DNA of 64,000 nucleotides from Triops longicaudatus. Lineage: Eukaryota > Arthropoda > Branchiopoda > Notostraca > Triopsidae. Positions 45,626 to 56,898 of this stretch are shown piece after piece. The translations under genes and the position numbers were made by a program. The number at the start of each line of letters is the position of its first letter. Position 1 is the stretch's first letter. The notes under the pieces are model-generated. The model was not told the DNA's origin. It did not search any database and was given only the letters and a program-made list of their open reading frames with translations. The stretch spans positions 588,466-652,465 of the forward strand of contig JAGQDJ010000044.1 in NCBI GenBank assembly GCA_022885665.1. Direction: 5' to 3'.

Positions 45626-48023
45626 ATGAACTCCCGCAAAATTTACAATGGAGATTGGAGGGCTGATAAGCTTTACCACTTCTTTTCAAGCTTTCCGTCG
45701 TCACCTTCCACTTTAATTGGCGCCAGTATGGGTAACGCTATTCCGGTGTGTCCCAAGCGAGTTTCACAGAGAAAGAGACGTTCCGCCAAAGCCGTGTCAG
45801 ATTTGGCTTATAAGAATACATGGTCTTCCTTCTTAAAAACGTCACAAGTAGACGGACTGCAACTCAAATACTTCCCTACCAAGTCTCCTGTATTCCAATC
45901 AAGTATTCTGAAATACGGAAAAAGTTTCGACGATGACGAGCTGTTCTACTATCGGCGAGGCTTAGGAAAAGTGGAATTCGATGTGCCTCGTCGTCGAGTC
46001 CGTAGTGCAAGCCCCATTCGGCAGAGACGAATTGGCAATATGCATTTAACCAGTCCAGAACTTCGGCCCGCTTTATCCCCATGCAAAAGATCCGAATCTC
46101 CATTCATGCTCCGAAAGTTCATGACAGAAGCCAACAGATGTGTAAGCCTAAATTTACACCCGCCTATGCTCTGCGCGCAAGATTCAATCGAAGCCAACGC
46201 ATCTTCAGCCTCTGAGTCCAATGCAGTCAACGTATCCAACGGTTTGTCCACCACGAATTCCATGGATGTAAACGCTACTTCTACGCTGATCTCCACTGGC
46301 AACTCAATGGAAGTGCACCAGTCCTCGTCCCAAATCAACAGTTCTATGGAGCCCCATCTTTCTTCATCATTAGATGCCGAAATCTCAGACAGCTCAATGG
46401 CAGTGAATGTGACATCGTCGCTACCTACAAGTGGCACATCTATGTTGAACAATATTTCATCCTCTAGCGACAATGTAGATCGCATTGTAACTAGGATACT
46501 GCAAAACGAACCTGTTAGCCAAGTTCCGAATGGACGAAAATCATCTCGTCACCCACCCAATCCCTACGGCCAAGAATGGACAAAACGCTTCATTTACACG
46601 TAAGTTTTGATGTTCAAACTGAACTTACTTACGAATTGTTGACAGGTTGCCTACACCGTCGTATTCTTCAAGGCTAGAATCTCCTTTACCACTGAAATTC
46701 TCATTAAACAATGAACCCGAGAATACTCAGAAATACTCATCTAGCCCCGAGTTGCGTGATTTGACAGTATGGCAGACATGGCGCGATTTTACGTCGGAGA
46801 AATGGTTATCGCAGCATCGTAGCCGTCGTGCAATTGCGGAACTAGCACGAGAGAAAGCACGCGAAGAAGACGCTTACAGGTAGAAGCACTACTAATACTT
46901 ATATAAACGTAAAAAAAAATCCATGTATGTCGAAAACCTATTTGCAGACAAATACGTAAAGAAATACGCTCAATGGAGTTGCGACGATCCTCTTCTCTTC
47001 CAAGGATCACTTCAGCCCACAATTACCGGAAAGCCTGCCAAACTTACATGCACGCTCAACAGAAAGCCCAAACTGCTCGCCGGAAAACGAAACAATGGGT
47101 TTATGAATCCGGGAAGCTCGACGAGACGCTCAATAGAGACCTACACGTGAAACAGTTTGAAAATGCAGAAATAACTGCGCAGCCAACAAAATCAAGTCCT
47201 AAGAAGGCAATTACCACAAAAGTTCTTTGCCAAACTTGTTTTGAGGGTAACTTTATTTTACTTAGGAGGCTAAGCGTCGTTCGCCGACCGCAGTGCTGGC
47301 CAGTACTTATAGCGATGTACCCCCTTGTGGCAAACAAACCAACTATCCTACAGAAAAGAGGAAAAGGGACATAGCAAACCTACAGCCTGCAAGTGGCGAT
47401 AACATTGCTTCGGTTTTACGTCGTGCAATGGCCAGGTTCTAAGAGTTTTAATCGTCCGATAAAACTTTTAACATTTCTTACGTAGGAGAAAATACGAGCA
47501 ATGGGAGTTGACTCAGGCAGTCCAACGTCAACGCGAAAATGACCGAAAGCAGCGAATCCGTGCTCTCCGACTGGATCCTGCGTGGAAGAAGGCAGCCGGG
47601 GCTGGAGCCAAAGTGGCGGACCAAGACATTTCGGCTCGCAAATGCTACAAGGAAGTTGTCGAAAGAGAACGGCTGATGCAATATCACATGGAAATGGAAG
47701 AAATGTTAGCTCGGGTGTGGCAGATGCCACCACTTTTCGACCGATTGCCGAGGGTATACATTTTCTTACCATTACGTGTTTCTCATCTGACAATTTCCCA
47801 GAACTCGGAATATGACTACGTGAAAGAAAAAGAAGACGGGAGGTGCTCACCTATGAAGTATCGACCAGACACTTGTCAATTAAGGAAGGCATACTCACCA
47901 ATACGGAAAACACTCCTCACCTTGCCCTGTTCAGTGGAGAGACTTGGCCGAAAGAAGTCCAATAAGATAAGTGGTCAACCCCGTTCTGATAGTAGTAAAG
48001 AACCGAAACTTCAGGCTCATTAA
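45626..48023 (+). CDS. FAM161-like ciliary/centrosomal protein (tentative), 6 exons
   Basis: Exons: 45626-46599, 46646-46879, 46948-47221, 47266-47435, 47486-47753 and 47802-48023, giving about 713 residues. The first 320 residues are Ser/Asn-rich and disordered-looking, after a basic N-terminal segment. The second half is highly charged and helical: VWQTWRDFTSEKWLSQHRS, IAELAREKAREEDAYRQIRK, WELTQAVQRQRENDRKQR. The best clue is RERLMQYHMEMEEMLARVWQ followed by MPPLFDR, matching the FAM161 C-terminal pattern (E-R-x-x-x-Y-x-x-E-x-E-E ... R-P-L-L-F-E-R). FAM161 proteins are microtubule-binding proteins of cilia and centrioles. Uncertain points: the exon 3 donor is weak (GTTCTT), the only one keeping frame; the 48-bp intron before exon 6 is itself open and in frame, so it may be retained. 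ATG choice: MNSRKIYNGDW; an upstream in-frame ATG lies at 45578. Confidence 0.6.
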
Positions 48024-50117
48024 ATGCTCGATTTCTCGCCAAGCAACACTTAAATTAATGTTACGTATGACACTTATTTCAACTTACTGCACTACGCTCT
48101 TTTTCACCGTGAAGTACACACAATGAAAGTTTCTACGGACGAGGGAATATATTTATGCACTTCGAAGACTCGTAAATACATGCCTGAACCAACTGGAAAC
48201 ACAAGAGGACCAATTAATGGACTAAACTTGTTGCTTACCATGGTCTCGTTAGGCAGCTAGCTAAAACTCGCAGTCACTTAAAGAGCAATTATTGTCGGGA
48301 CAGCAAACGTTTGTCGTCTTCACCTTGGTTTTCCGTAATTAAGCAATGTACTACGTGGTCAACGAGAGGCGCGATTGAAAACTGAGAAACGTAATCATGT
48401 ACCAAAAACCGCAAGATCATGCGAAAAGAACTTCACAAAAAATAGACAGATAGTGAACACTATGAACCCTATGTTGCATAAAAATATCTGCCGCAACAGA
48501 AATTGGATATCTATTGCGCAGACGGAAACACTATGCCCCAATGACCTACATACCTTACATCACGAAAATATTCTATAGATAGCAAACAGGATTCCATCCG
48601 CAAAAAGCTTAGTCTGTTCAGGACCCACTTCCGTAAACAGAATGTCGATGTCTTCAAGAATGTCGATAGCCAGGAGACTCGCGTTTGGCTCTCATCGTGA
48701 GTACTGAAACACACCTCACATGCATTTCCAGAACGTTTCAACCATTTTACCTTCGCCCTTATCTAACGATCAATATTCTGTTGCGGTGGCTCTATGACTC
48801 CTGTGTCCAAACTTGGTGGAATCTGACTTCTTTTTTAACGCTTGAGAGTTCTGCCAACGATAATTAAACCTTACTTTGTTCTATTTTTTTTCTTACGGTC
48901 AACGCTTCCGTTACCCAGTGCTCTCTAACCTTATGCATCCCACAGACTATTCCTAATTGGGTAAAATACGTCAGCGTCTCTCGAATGTGAACACCAGGGA
49001 AGTTGGAATCTCCCGCTTGTCATATGGAACAACCATAGGATAGTACGTGTCTTTAGCTTGACAACACCAAACGCGAGGAATTTTCAGACTAGTTCGTTTT
49101 GAAACTCCATAAAGGCTTCTGCGAAGAACAAAAGAAAAATAAGATGTAGTTGTGGTGCCCGTTGCACAGCACAGTCGGAATTGGCAGGACTTCGTTAACG
49201 CTTTTCTCTAGTGCAAGAATGGGTCGACTTCTGATGAACCTAAATAAATTCCTAAAAAAAAACTTCCACCCAAGCGACAATATAATTTAGGAAATATTAG
49301 ATTTGTATTTACATATTCTTTCACTGGACAGCGACGTCATTTCTTACATGTTTTCGGACGCTGGGGTTCACACTAGTAAAACCCAAAGGGAGCCTACTGC
49401 ATTCGTTAATATGGCACCTACTGAATGCAACCATCCACGTTTTTAAACAAAAAATAAAATGTGATTGCTTGCTTACAACTCAACTTTTCACAGGACACCC
49501 ATTTCGCTTGGTACGACATCCAACGAGATGCATTAAGTCACGACATCAACCTGAACACTCGCAAAAAATCCCAATTTTCCCCTCCCACAGAACTCAAAAA
49601 AAAAAGAAAAAAAAAAGAAAATTCAGAAGAAAATTTTACCCAGTTTTATTAGCAAATGCTTCAGCATTGATGACATCGCAACAAATCTCTCTTCTTCAAC
49701 GATTCAATATGAATCAGGTAACTTCAATGCTACAGCGGACGTTCAGCATCGCGGGTCGGGAACATTGTGAATGCATTATTGGGACGTGAGAACAAAAGTA
49801 GAAAGGGAAAAGAAAGGTTTAAATCATTATGCCTTGTTTCTACCTGCGTCGCAAACTCCGAACCCAAAGCGAGCAACAAGGTGATGGGGGACAGAAGTTG
49901 CGTTCGACAGACCAAAAACATAAACGAGACAATACTGGACGACACGCCGTCAGTTTGCAACTGCAATGGAAAATTTGTACATAAATTCAAACAATATATA
50001 CAACGTGACCTAAATTCCATTGGGACGGCAATGGTAGGCAAAGGCTGCTCTTCGGCTCTCGCTCTCAGTGCTTCTGTGAACAAGACTTATGACTGGTATC
50101 AAAGGGGATACGGTAAA
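48024..50117. other. Intergenic region
   Basis: No supported gene. An A-rich purine tract lies near 49588-49635. Short frames on both strands lack recognisable features. Confidence 0.5.
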
Positions 50118-50870
50118 TCAACTTAGTTGGCGACCATCGGCGCGCAATGATGAGAGAAACCTGTCCAAGCTCTCAAGACTGTCGTCTGCCATGGAAGTAG
50201 GGCCCGCCGCCTTGAAGGAATCCACCATGTGGACTTTTCTCTTCGCGACAAATCTAAGTTTAGGCAAAGGAAAAGAATTGTCTTGTTGAGCTTCAAGTAA
50301 CCTGGTAGAGCAGAAACAAGTAGAAGAGACTGGGCAGCCACAGGATCTCCGTTTGACACCACACGCGTCAGGCAATGGCGTTGAAGGGCGGTCAACATCC
50401 ATCTCTTGAAAAGACTGATGAGCGGATTTGAGTTTCATGGACTGGGCATACTCTTCAGTCCAGTAACTCCTTACTGCAGTTACTGAGGCTGTTGGAGTAG
50501 ATACCACTGCAATAGGCTGCTGAGGAACACGGGCCGATTCAATCTCCGGGGTTACGTGACTCACAGGACAGGCTGAAAACTCCGAAATCTGCGGCAGCAA
50601 ATGACTCTTCAATTCCCTCCACCTGCGCTGACGGTCCTCCTGGCGCAGTTTCAGGTCGGTTTTAGATCTCTGTAAGGCGCAATGAATAATAACTTCCCGA
50701 CGTAAATCTTGTTTACGGTTGCGACGCAGTTGCGCACGATGCTTTGAAAAGCGGCTCACCCAAGCGATCAACTCTTCCGTGGTAAACTCGCTTGAAGAAA
50801 TACTTTTGGTAGCTTTGACGTCCAAAACAGGGTAACCAGAAGCGGAGGCGTGATCTGGCAAACCACCCAT
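50118..50870 (-). CDS. Unrecognised intronless ORF, 250 codons
   Basis: A single open frame starting MGGLPDHASASGYP. I do not recognise the family. Residues about 27-95 are very basic and predicted helical: FTTEELIAWVSRFSKHRAQL, RRNRKQDLRREV, LRQEDRQRRWRELKSHLLPQ. This could be a nucleic-acid- or microtubule-binding coiled segment. The middle is Pro/Thr/Val-rich. Near 165-195 comes a Cys-rich patch, CGVKRRSCGCPVSSTCFCS (five cysteines), then a tail with repeated Ser/Leu/Asp (DDSLESLDRFLSSLRADG). No signal peptide or membrane segment is evident. Length, internal composition and lack of low-complexity repeats suggest a real gene, but there is no homology evidence. Intronless structure is unusual for this window. 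Confidence 0.5.
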   Translation of the reverse strand: MGGLPDHASASGYPVLDVKATKSISSSEFTTEELIAWVSRFSKHRAQLRRNRKQDLRREVIIHCALQRSKTDLKLRQEDRQRRWRELKSHLLPQISEFSACPVSHVTPEIESARVPQQPIAVVSTPTASVTAVRSYWTEEYAQSMKLKSAHQSFQEMDVDRPSTPLPDACGVKRRSCGCPVSSTCFCSTRLLEAQQDNSFPLPKLRFVAKRKVHMVDSFKAAGPTSMADDSLESLDRFLSSLRADGRQLS

Positions 50871-53150
50871 ACTAGCTTAGTTAGGATGATGAAGAACGCT
50901 TTTCTACAATGGATAGAGAAAGCGTCAAAATGGCGGCCAAACGTACTACGTACGAACTTGTTGCGCAATTTAGGATTCTTGGCAGAAAAGGTTTACTGTT
51001 TCACTTTTACACGGTCTAGTGTACGAAAGATAGATATCTACCCAAAGAAGGTTATTTAATGGCTTACAGACGGAGTTTTCGATGTTTTCAGCAAACTTGT
51101 TTGGTAGAGGAATCGAGACACTTCCACAGTTTCTGAAGCTGAACACCGAAATGGCGGATGGGTGCGCCTCAAACGTATGCGTCGGGAGGAGCGACAACCG
51201 GTTCGAACTGGTGTAGTCTGTAAATTCTGATGACGTCAGAAGCCTGCATGCCCAACGGTAGAACGCAAAGAAAACAACAAAGGATTTTCCAGCGAGGGAG
51301 AAAGCTGGAATTTGTGGACGTTATTTCCGTAGACTTTCGTAGAAGTTCCTTTCTTGGAACAACTTATGTACCGAAAAGGACAACACCGTGTTTTCCGTAG
51401 CCTACTTGGAAAACAAAGCTATTCTTGTTGCTAGTTCCGGCGAAGGGCTTTGGATTCATTTCACTGACGTCATAAAACCAAAGGTAATTAATAAAACAAA
51501 CAGGAAGGATATTATAACTTAATATAGTACAGCAAGGATAAACGAAAAGTTACTCATAAAAATAGTGAACTAAGAGAAAGAGTGCAAAGTTTTAGGTAAT
51601 AATGGAGTAACATCTCACAATACAAGTCGACAAACATGCGTCGGCACAAACGTAGAGGATAAACTTTTGCAAGATGCTCAAAATATGTTGATTGCTGACT
51701 GTACGATTCGATCAGCCTTGATTCGTGAGCAAGTCTGAAAAGATCTTGATTTTTTTTAATGAAAGAATAGAAAGGTGCAGATGGTTTGTGCGCAGGACAA
51801 CTCGTTTGAGGATGGCAATAAATAAATTAACGTAGAACTCCAATTATGCTTACTCACGGATAATGTAAGACTTTTAAATACTTGTCTGAGGAAAGTACAA
51901 TCATTAACAATTTTGTAATTCTTTTGCGACAGCTATTTGACTTTAATTTTTTTTAAAAAAATAAAAAATCTTAATGTACTTAACATATGAATCCGAATTT
52001 ATCAACTATTCAATTTGTCAACTATCCCTTCGGGCCCGACCGGTTGAAAGAATCAATTGTCGAATTGAGGTCGAGCTGAAAATCAGTGGCCCAGCCATCT
52101 TAAGTATAATGAGCATAGTTAAGTAGGACAACTAGCTGTTAAAGAAGATAATAATGATAAAAAATGGATAAGGATCACTTCAGAAAATAAATAGAAACTG
52201 AAATAGCGGTTTTCGTTATAAAAACAGACGAATATTTTTGTTATTATGTTTATTTAAGCACACATATTGTACAAAAATAGTGCAAAAACTGTTCTAAAGA
52301 ATTTTAAGCATCGAATAGCCAATTCAGAGCTTAGCTGTATTGCCCTAAAGCGATTTTACGTTAGACAAGAAAACTATAAAGTGATGCGTCTGCTGTAATG
52401 AATAACATTTTTAAAACTAATTTGGAGCCAGAATATATTTAATATTCATGAACTGTTAGTTTTCGATTAAGACTTTTTCATTCGGCCATTTCATTTAGCA
52501 AAAAAGTCGATTTACTAGTTATGGGAATACACCCCCACAATTCGTTCTTTAAAATGTCTCCTCGTCGTGGCCATCTGTTGAGTACGTACAACTCTAGTTT
52601 TCTTAGTCGTTGGCGGTTTTCTAAAACCCACGATACCTTCTTGATAGCCAAATATCGGACTATGTTTTTGTGTGTGAAGTCTGTGGAAAATAAAAATCTG
52701 AGAATCGTTAAACTGTCCTGTTCCTCCTCTTCTCCATTCTTATGAAGTCTGCCTTCGATGTGTGATTTCAGCACTGTTAAGCTAATTAAAACTGATCATT
52801 CGACCCAGTTTTCGCGTTCTGGCCATTTTAAGGGGTTGTTACAATCACCCCAGTATTCGATGGTGGTTCCCCTCCCCCCTTATATTTTTGTTCCATAGTG
52901 GGAAGCTAAGAGCAACCTGAAGTGTCCAAAAAATCGCATACAACTTTACCCCTGAACCTAATTGCTGGTTACAATACTCGTGGTTTCTTCAATTTCTGCA
53001 GTTTATGGGCGCGTGACGGAATAATGTTTGCTTGTATGCAGTGTATTGTCAGAATTGAATAAATAGTACACCCCTTATCACACGACATATTATGTTAGTA
53101 AACTATCACTAAAGATATTAGATTGAATAACAAAGTATACAGGGCTCAGA
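50871..53150. other. Intergenic region
   Basis: About 2.3 kb between the 250-codon ORF and the first chitinase. No conserved coding sequence found. Overlapping 74- and 98-codon frames on opposite strands at 52478-52774 show no recognisable features. Confidence 0.5.
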
Positions 53151-54792
53151 TCACGGGCAAACAACATTGGCAGGCCAGTCGCAAACTTTGTTTACGGAAT
53201 TGAAGAGTGTTCCTGTCGAACACGATTGAAGTGTCGCAACACCATTTAGACAGTTGTAAAATTTACTGCAATCAGTGGGGCAAGCGTAAAGTCCATTGCC
53301 GGGACAAACAACTGTAAAAGTAATAAATAAAAATATTAGTACAGTGTAAAATTTTCAAAGGATTGTAATCCTTACAAGTTCCAGGAAGTTTACTGGTGAC
53401 GACGCTTGGTTTCGTAGTAGCTGTAGTAACTACGGAGGCCTTGGTTGTTATTGACGTCGAAACGGCTGACTTCGTAGTTGTAACCGGCGAGGACGTGGTT
53501 GTGGTAGCGCTTGAAGAGCCAGAATTCAAAGCATTAACAATAGCCGTAATTAAAGGATTTTTTCCAGAACCGCACACGTTATTGAAATCGTCCATGGCTG
53601 CATCCCAGATCATCGCTCCGCCAAGGTTTTTGCTTCTTGCGTAGCTACCCTTTTTGCTAACAATGGCCACATCGTCGTACCCAACCCAAGTCATGGTCGA
53701 GCTTGAGTAAGCGTACGGGCCAGCATTGCCGTTAGGATCTTGGACGGCAGTCCAGCCTCCAGCCTTGATATTACTGCAGATTTCCCAGTACGCAAGCAAG
53801 CCAGGTTCTTGAGTACCCGAGCCCGCAGCACCAGCTCCGCTGGCGTATGCTTTTGGAGGTACGACAGAGCTAAGGCTATTGATCTTCCAAGTTTTTCCGT
53901 AGGTCGGAATACCCAAGATGAGTTTACTTGGTGAAGCGCCTTTTTGAATCCAGTAGTTAACCGTGTAATTAACGTTATTACCGTCAGCTTCCCAAGGTCG
54001 TTTGTACAACGGTGCATGGGAGTCAGCGTTGCTTTCCCACGGACCATGCATGTCATAGGTCATGAGGTGAATTGCGTCTAAATTGGCACTAAGCGTAGGT
54101 ACGTCGTAGGAGCTATCGAGAACAGCCGGGCTGGCGGACGCAGCCATTGTTAATTGATACGTAGTACCGAACTTGGTTCTCAAGGCTTTGACTAAATTAG
54201 CGAAATTGGTCTTGTCGGCCGCAGTAGGAAACTCCCAGTCCAGGTCCAAGCCATCGAAACCGTACTTTTGCAGGAAGCTTATGACAGAATTCGTAAAGGT
54301 TGCGATTGACGTGGGAGAGCTGACCATGGCTGAATATTTGTTGCCTTGTGAATCGTTCCAGCCCCCAATTGCAATGAGGACTTTCACGTTCGGGTTTCTC
54401 TGTTTTATGGCCACGGCTTTTGCGTAGTTACCCAAGTCGATGTCCAGCCAACTGTCGTACGGTTTGATGGTGTAGGTAGCTGCGTCAAGGGTAGCGAATG
54501 CGTAGACAACATGGGTGCAAAGTGAGACGTCAACATTGTCGGTTGTAAATTTAGCGGTACCTGTTGGTAGTAAGGGATACGTTGTTTATTTGACATAATA
54601 TATCGAAAAATAAAATTTGCGTTGAGCCCTTAATACAATATTACATTTTATCTTTTAACGCTTCGTATACTATTTATTTATGTGATTACCTGCCCTGTAG
54701 TAGGCCCAGTTTGGGTAGTAGCAAACCATTTTCGGTCCGGCATCGACGGCTGCCGCCAAGAGCAAGCACCAAAGTGCTAGGGACGTACGCAT
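53151..54792 (-). CDS. GH18 chitinase with C-terminal CBM14 (copy A), 3 exons
   Basis: Secreted endochitinase. Exons: 54792-54690, 54560-53376 and 53311-53151, giving 482 residues. The signal peptide spans about 1-19 (SLALWCLLLAAAVDAG). The GH18 domain, about 21-365, starts KMVCYYPNWAYYR and contains KVLIAIGGWND (conserved motif 1), FDGLDLDWEF with the catalytic DGxDxDWE intact near 143, HLMTYDMHGPWE (motif 3) and MIWDAAMDDF (motif 4). A Ser/Thr/Val-rich linker at about 375-430 is probably O-glycosylated. The CBM14 chitin-binding domain at about 430-482 has six cysteines (VCPGNGLYACPTDCSKFYNC and CDWPANVVC). Substrate is chitin of cuticle, peritrophic matrix, food or parasites; which one cannot be told. 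Tandem paralogue of the chitinase at 56.9-58.7 kb, same strand, but it lacks two introns present there. Confidence 0.93.
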
Positions 54793-54868
54793 TTTTTAAT
54801 CGGAAGAGTTACTTTGCTTTTTGGACGGTAGAGACGGAAGTGTCTGAAAAATGTTGTGAAGCCTGTTT

Positions 54869-54876
54869 CTTATATA
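54869..54876 (-). promoter_or_regulatory. TATA box of chitinase A
   Basis: TATATAAG on the minus strand, about 77 bp upstream of the start codon, which would place transcription start about 45-50 bp before the ATG. A similar element lies upstream of the second chitinase. Confidence 0.45.
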
Positions 54877-56898
54877 CTAAGTAACCAGGCGTTAAAAAAC
54901 GCATTTCGTGCATTCGGCAACCAACTACACAGCTGTGCCTTTACCTTTTTAAGCATTAATAACACCTGGGTGCAAACAAGGCCACACTAGATTGCTTGCT
55001 TCCACGTCAGACAGGCTGTTCAAATGTTGTTTTTTTTTCGAATATGCAATCATTTTTATATGAATAACTATTTTCGCATCTGTCATTGCACGATTGCTAA
55101 CGTGAAGCGAAATACACCTGATCACCCGCCTCTTAGATGACGGAAACTTGGGCCTTACAGTTTCCGACAAATTGCGGTTTTGAATAACCGTAAACCGAAA
55201 GCCCTGTTACCTTTTTAGGTCTATCTACTTTATCTTTTTTTAATATGTTTTTCTAAACCAATATTTTGTGTGATTACGTTTTATTTGTTAAAGTTTATGC
55301 TCGTAGTGAAATCCGGAAAATGGCGTAATTTTCAAAGTAGATGTGTACCTACGTCTTCGTTACGTAATGGAAACATTACTTATTGGAAACTTGGCAGCAC
55401 AATATTTACTTTATGTGGTAGCTCACCTGAACACATAGACGCATTCATAAATATCGACATGAGTAGAACCATAAAAATAGAACTTACCGACGAAACTGGG
55501 CTGTTTGCCTTAAGAGAGTAGATTACGTCAAGAAATTCGAAGTATTTAGTAAGTTTTAATCCCAAATTCGTTGGTAATGCTACAAATGTCGTTTCAAATA
55601 ATTTAAAGTTCAGTAAGAACAATTGGAAATCATAGTCAAATTAGATCCGGATCACGAATAACGGACTACGATCCGAGCACGTGAATTTCAAGTACGTGAT
55701 CCGATATCATTTTGCCTATCACTCGTTTGAAACATTTCGAACTTGAGCTTCTAGTTAATTATGCCCTCTGCCTCGTAATCGCATTTTGAACCTTCTCTTT
55801 TAGTTCAATGCTTTCTCTTTAGCTGATTCTGGAATCATTGGTTAATAAAAGCAGATACAGGATGAGCAAATTTCTTGAAGTTGAATGAAAAGTGCTGTAT
55901 TACAGCGATAAAGAAGCACCTGTCAGTCAGACATAAAACGAATTATATGCCCGAAGTAGTTAGCTAAAAAAAAAAGAATTGTTTATTAGTTTTTAATTAA
56001 AAATTGAATTCACTTAATATTAAACCGCACTCATAGATGTTTTCAAAGTTTGATTTACTAGGTATGTTGACGAATATCGAAGAATTTGTATGTATGATTT
56101 ACGAAGTAAGTTGTTTGTATTTAATTTTGCCGGTACGTTCAGCGTGGCGGTTAGTTATACGGTGTATGGACCTACCGGATATTCACGATCCTACCGGATA
56201 AGATCGCTTCTACTGTAATTGACTTAGTTGAAAAGGCCTATAAAATAACCCTCTTATGCAAAGTAAATTGGCAATTTTACGTTACGTAACTCATTTTTAA
56301 TCATAGATTAGTAACGAGAAAGCCGAAGACGATGATGCGTCGAAATTTCGACGTTACGCGTCTTAAAACGCAAAAACAAACTAAACTAAGGATTAGTTGT
56401 GCATCGAGTTGTAGTATCTTGACGTTTTTACGAATGACTAATCTGCTCCAAAAACAAGAATGGTTTCAAGAACATGTGCCAAGTCTGTACACAGGATGTA
56501 TACTAAGTTGACTAAAATGGACAATGTAACCTTAAGCATAAAAAAACTATTATCGTTGGGTTTTCAATGTGCATGCTTTCATGTATAACAAATTTTGTTC
56601 GGAATTGATATCGCGGAGCTCTGATACATGTATGTGAAAAAGCTGGAATACAACTGAGATAGAAGTGTGAACATGTTTAAAACTGTTCGCAAGTCGGTAT
56701 GATTAGGAAACGGCTCAGGAGAAAGCTACAGAAAGCGGAAGACTGAGAGTACGTGATACGAGTCACAAAAGTGGCACCCAGAGAATAAAAAAATGTAGAA
56801 ATTGAAACACAGGAAATATAAAAATTAATGACGAGCAGTCTATTTCACTACAGGGATTTTGAACATCAGTTCGATGTATTTTTGGAAGACACAGTCTC
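54877..56898. other. Spacer between the two chitinases
   Basis: About 2 kb upstream of chitinase A and downstream of chitinase B. No gene supported. Overlapping opposite-strand frames at 55270-55622 show no recognisable domain. A ten-base unit (cctaccggat) occurs twice near 56170-56200. Confidence 0.5.

Noticed and set aside
53396..53644. Open frame antisense to chitinase A
   Set aside because: Lies opposite the Ser/Thr/Val linker, whose ACN/GTN codons read as Val-rich frames on the other strand.
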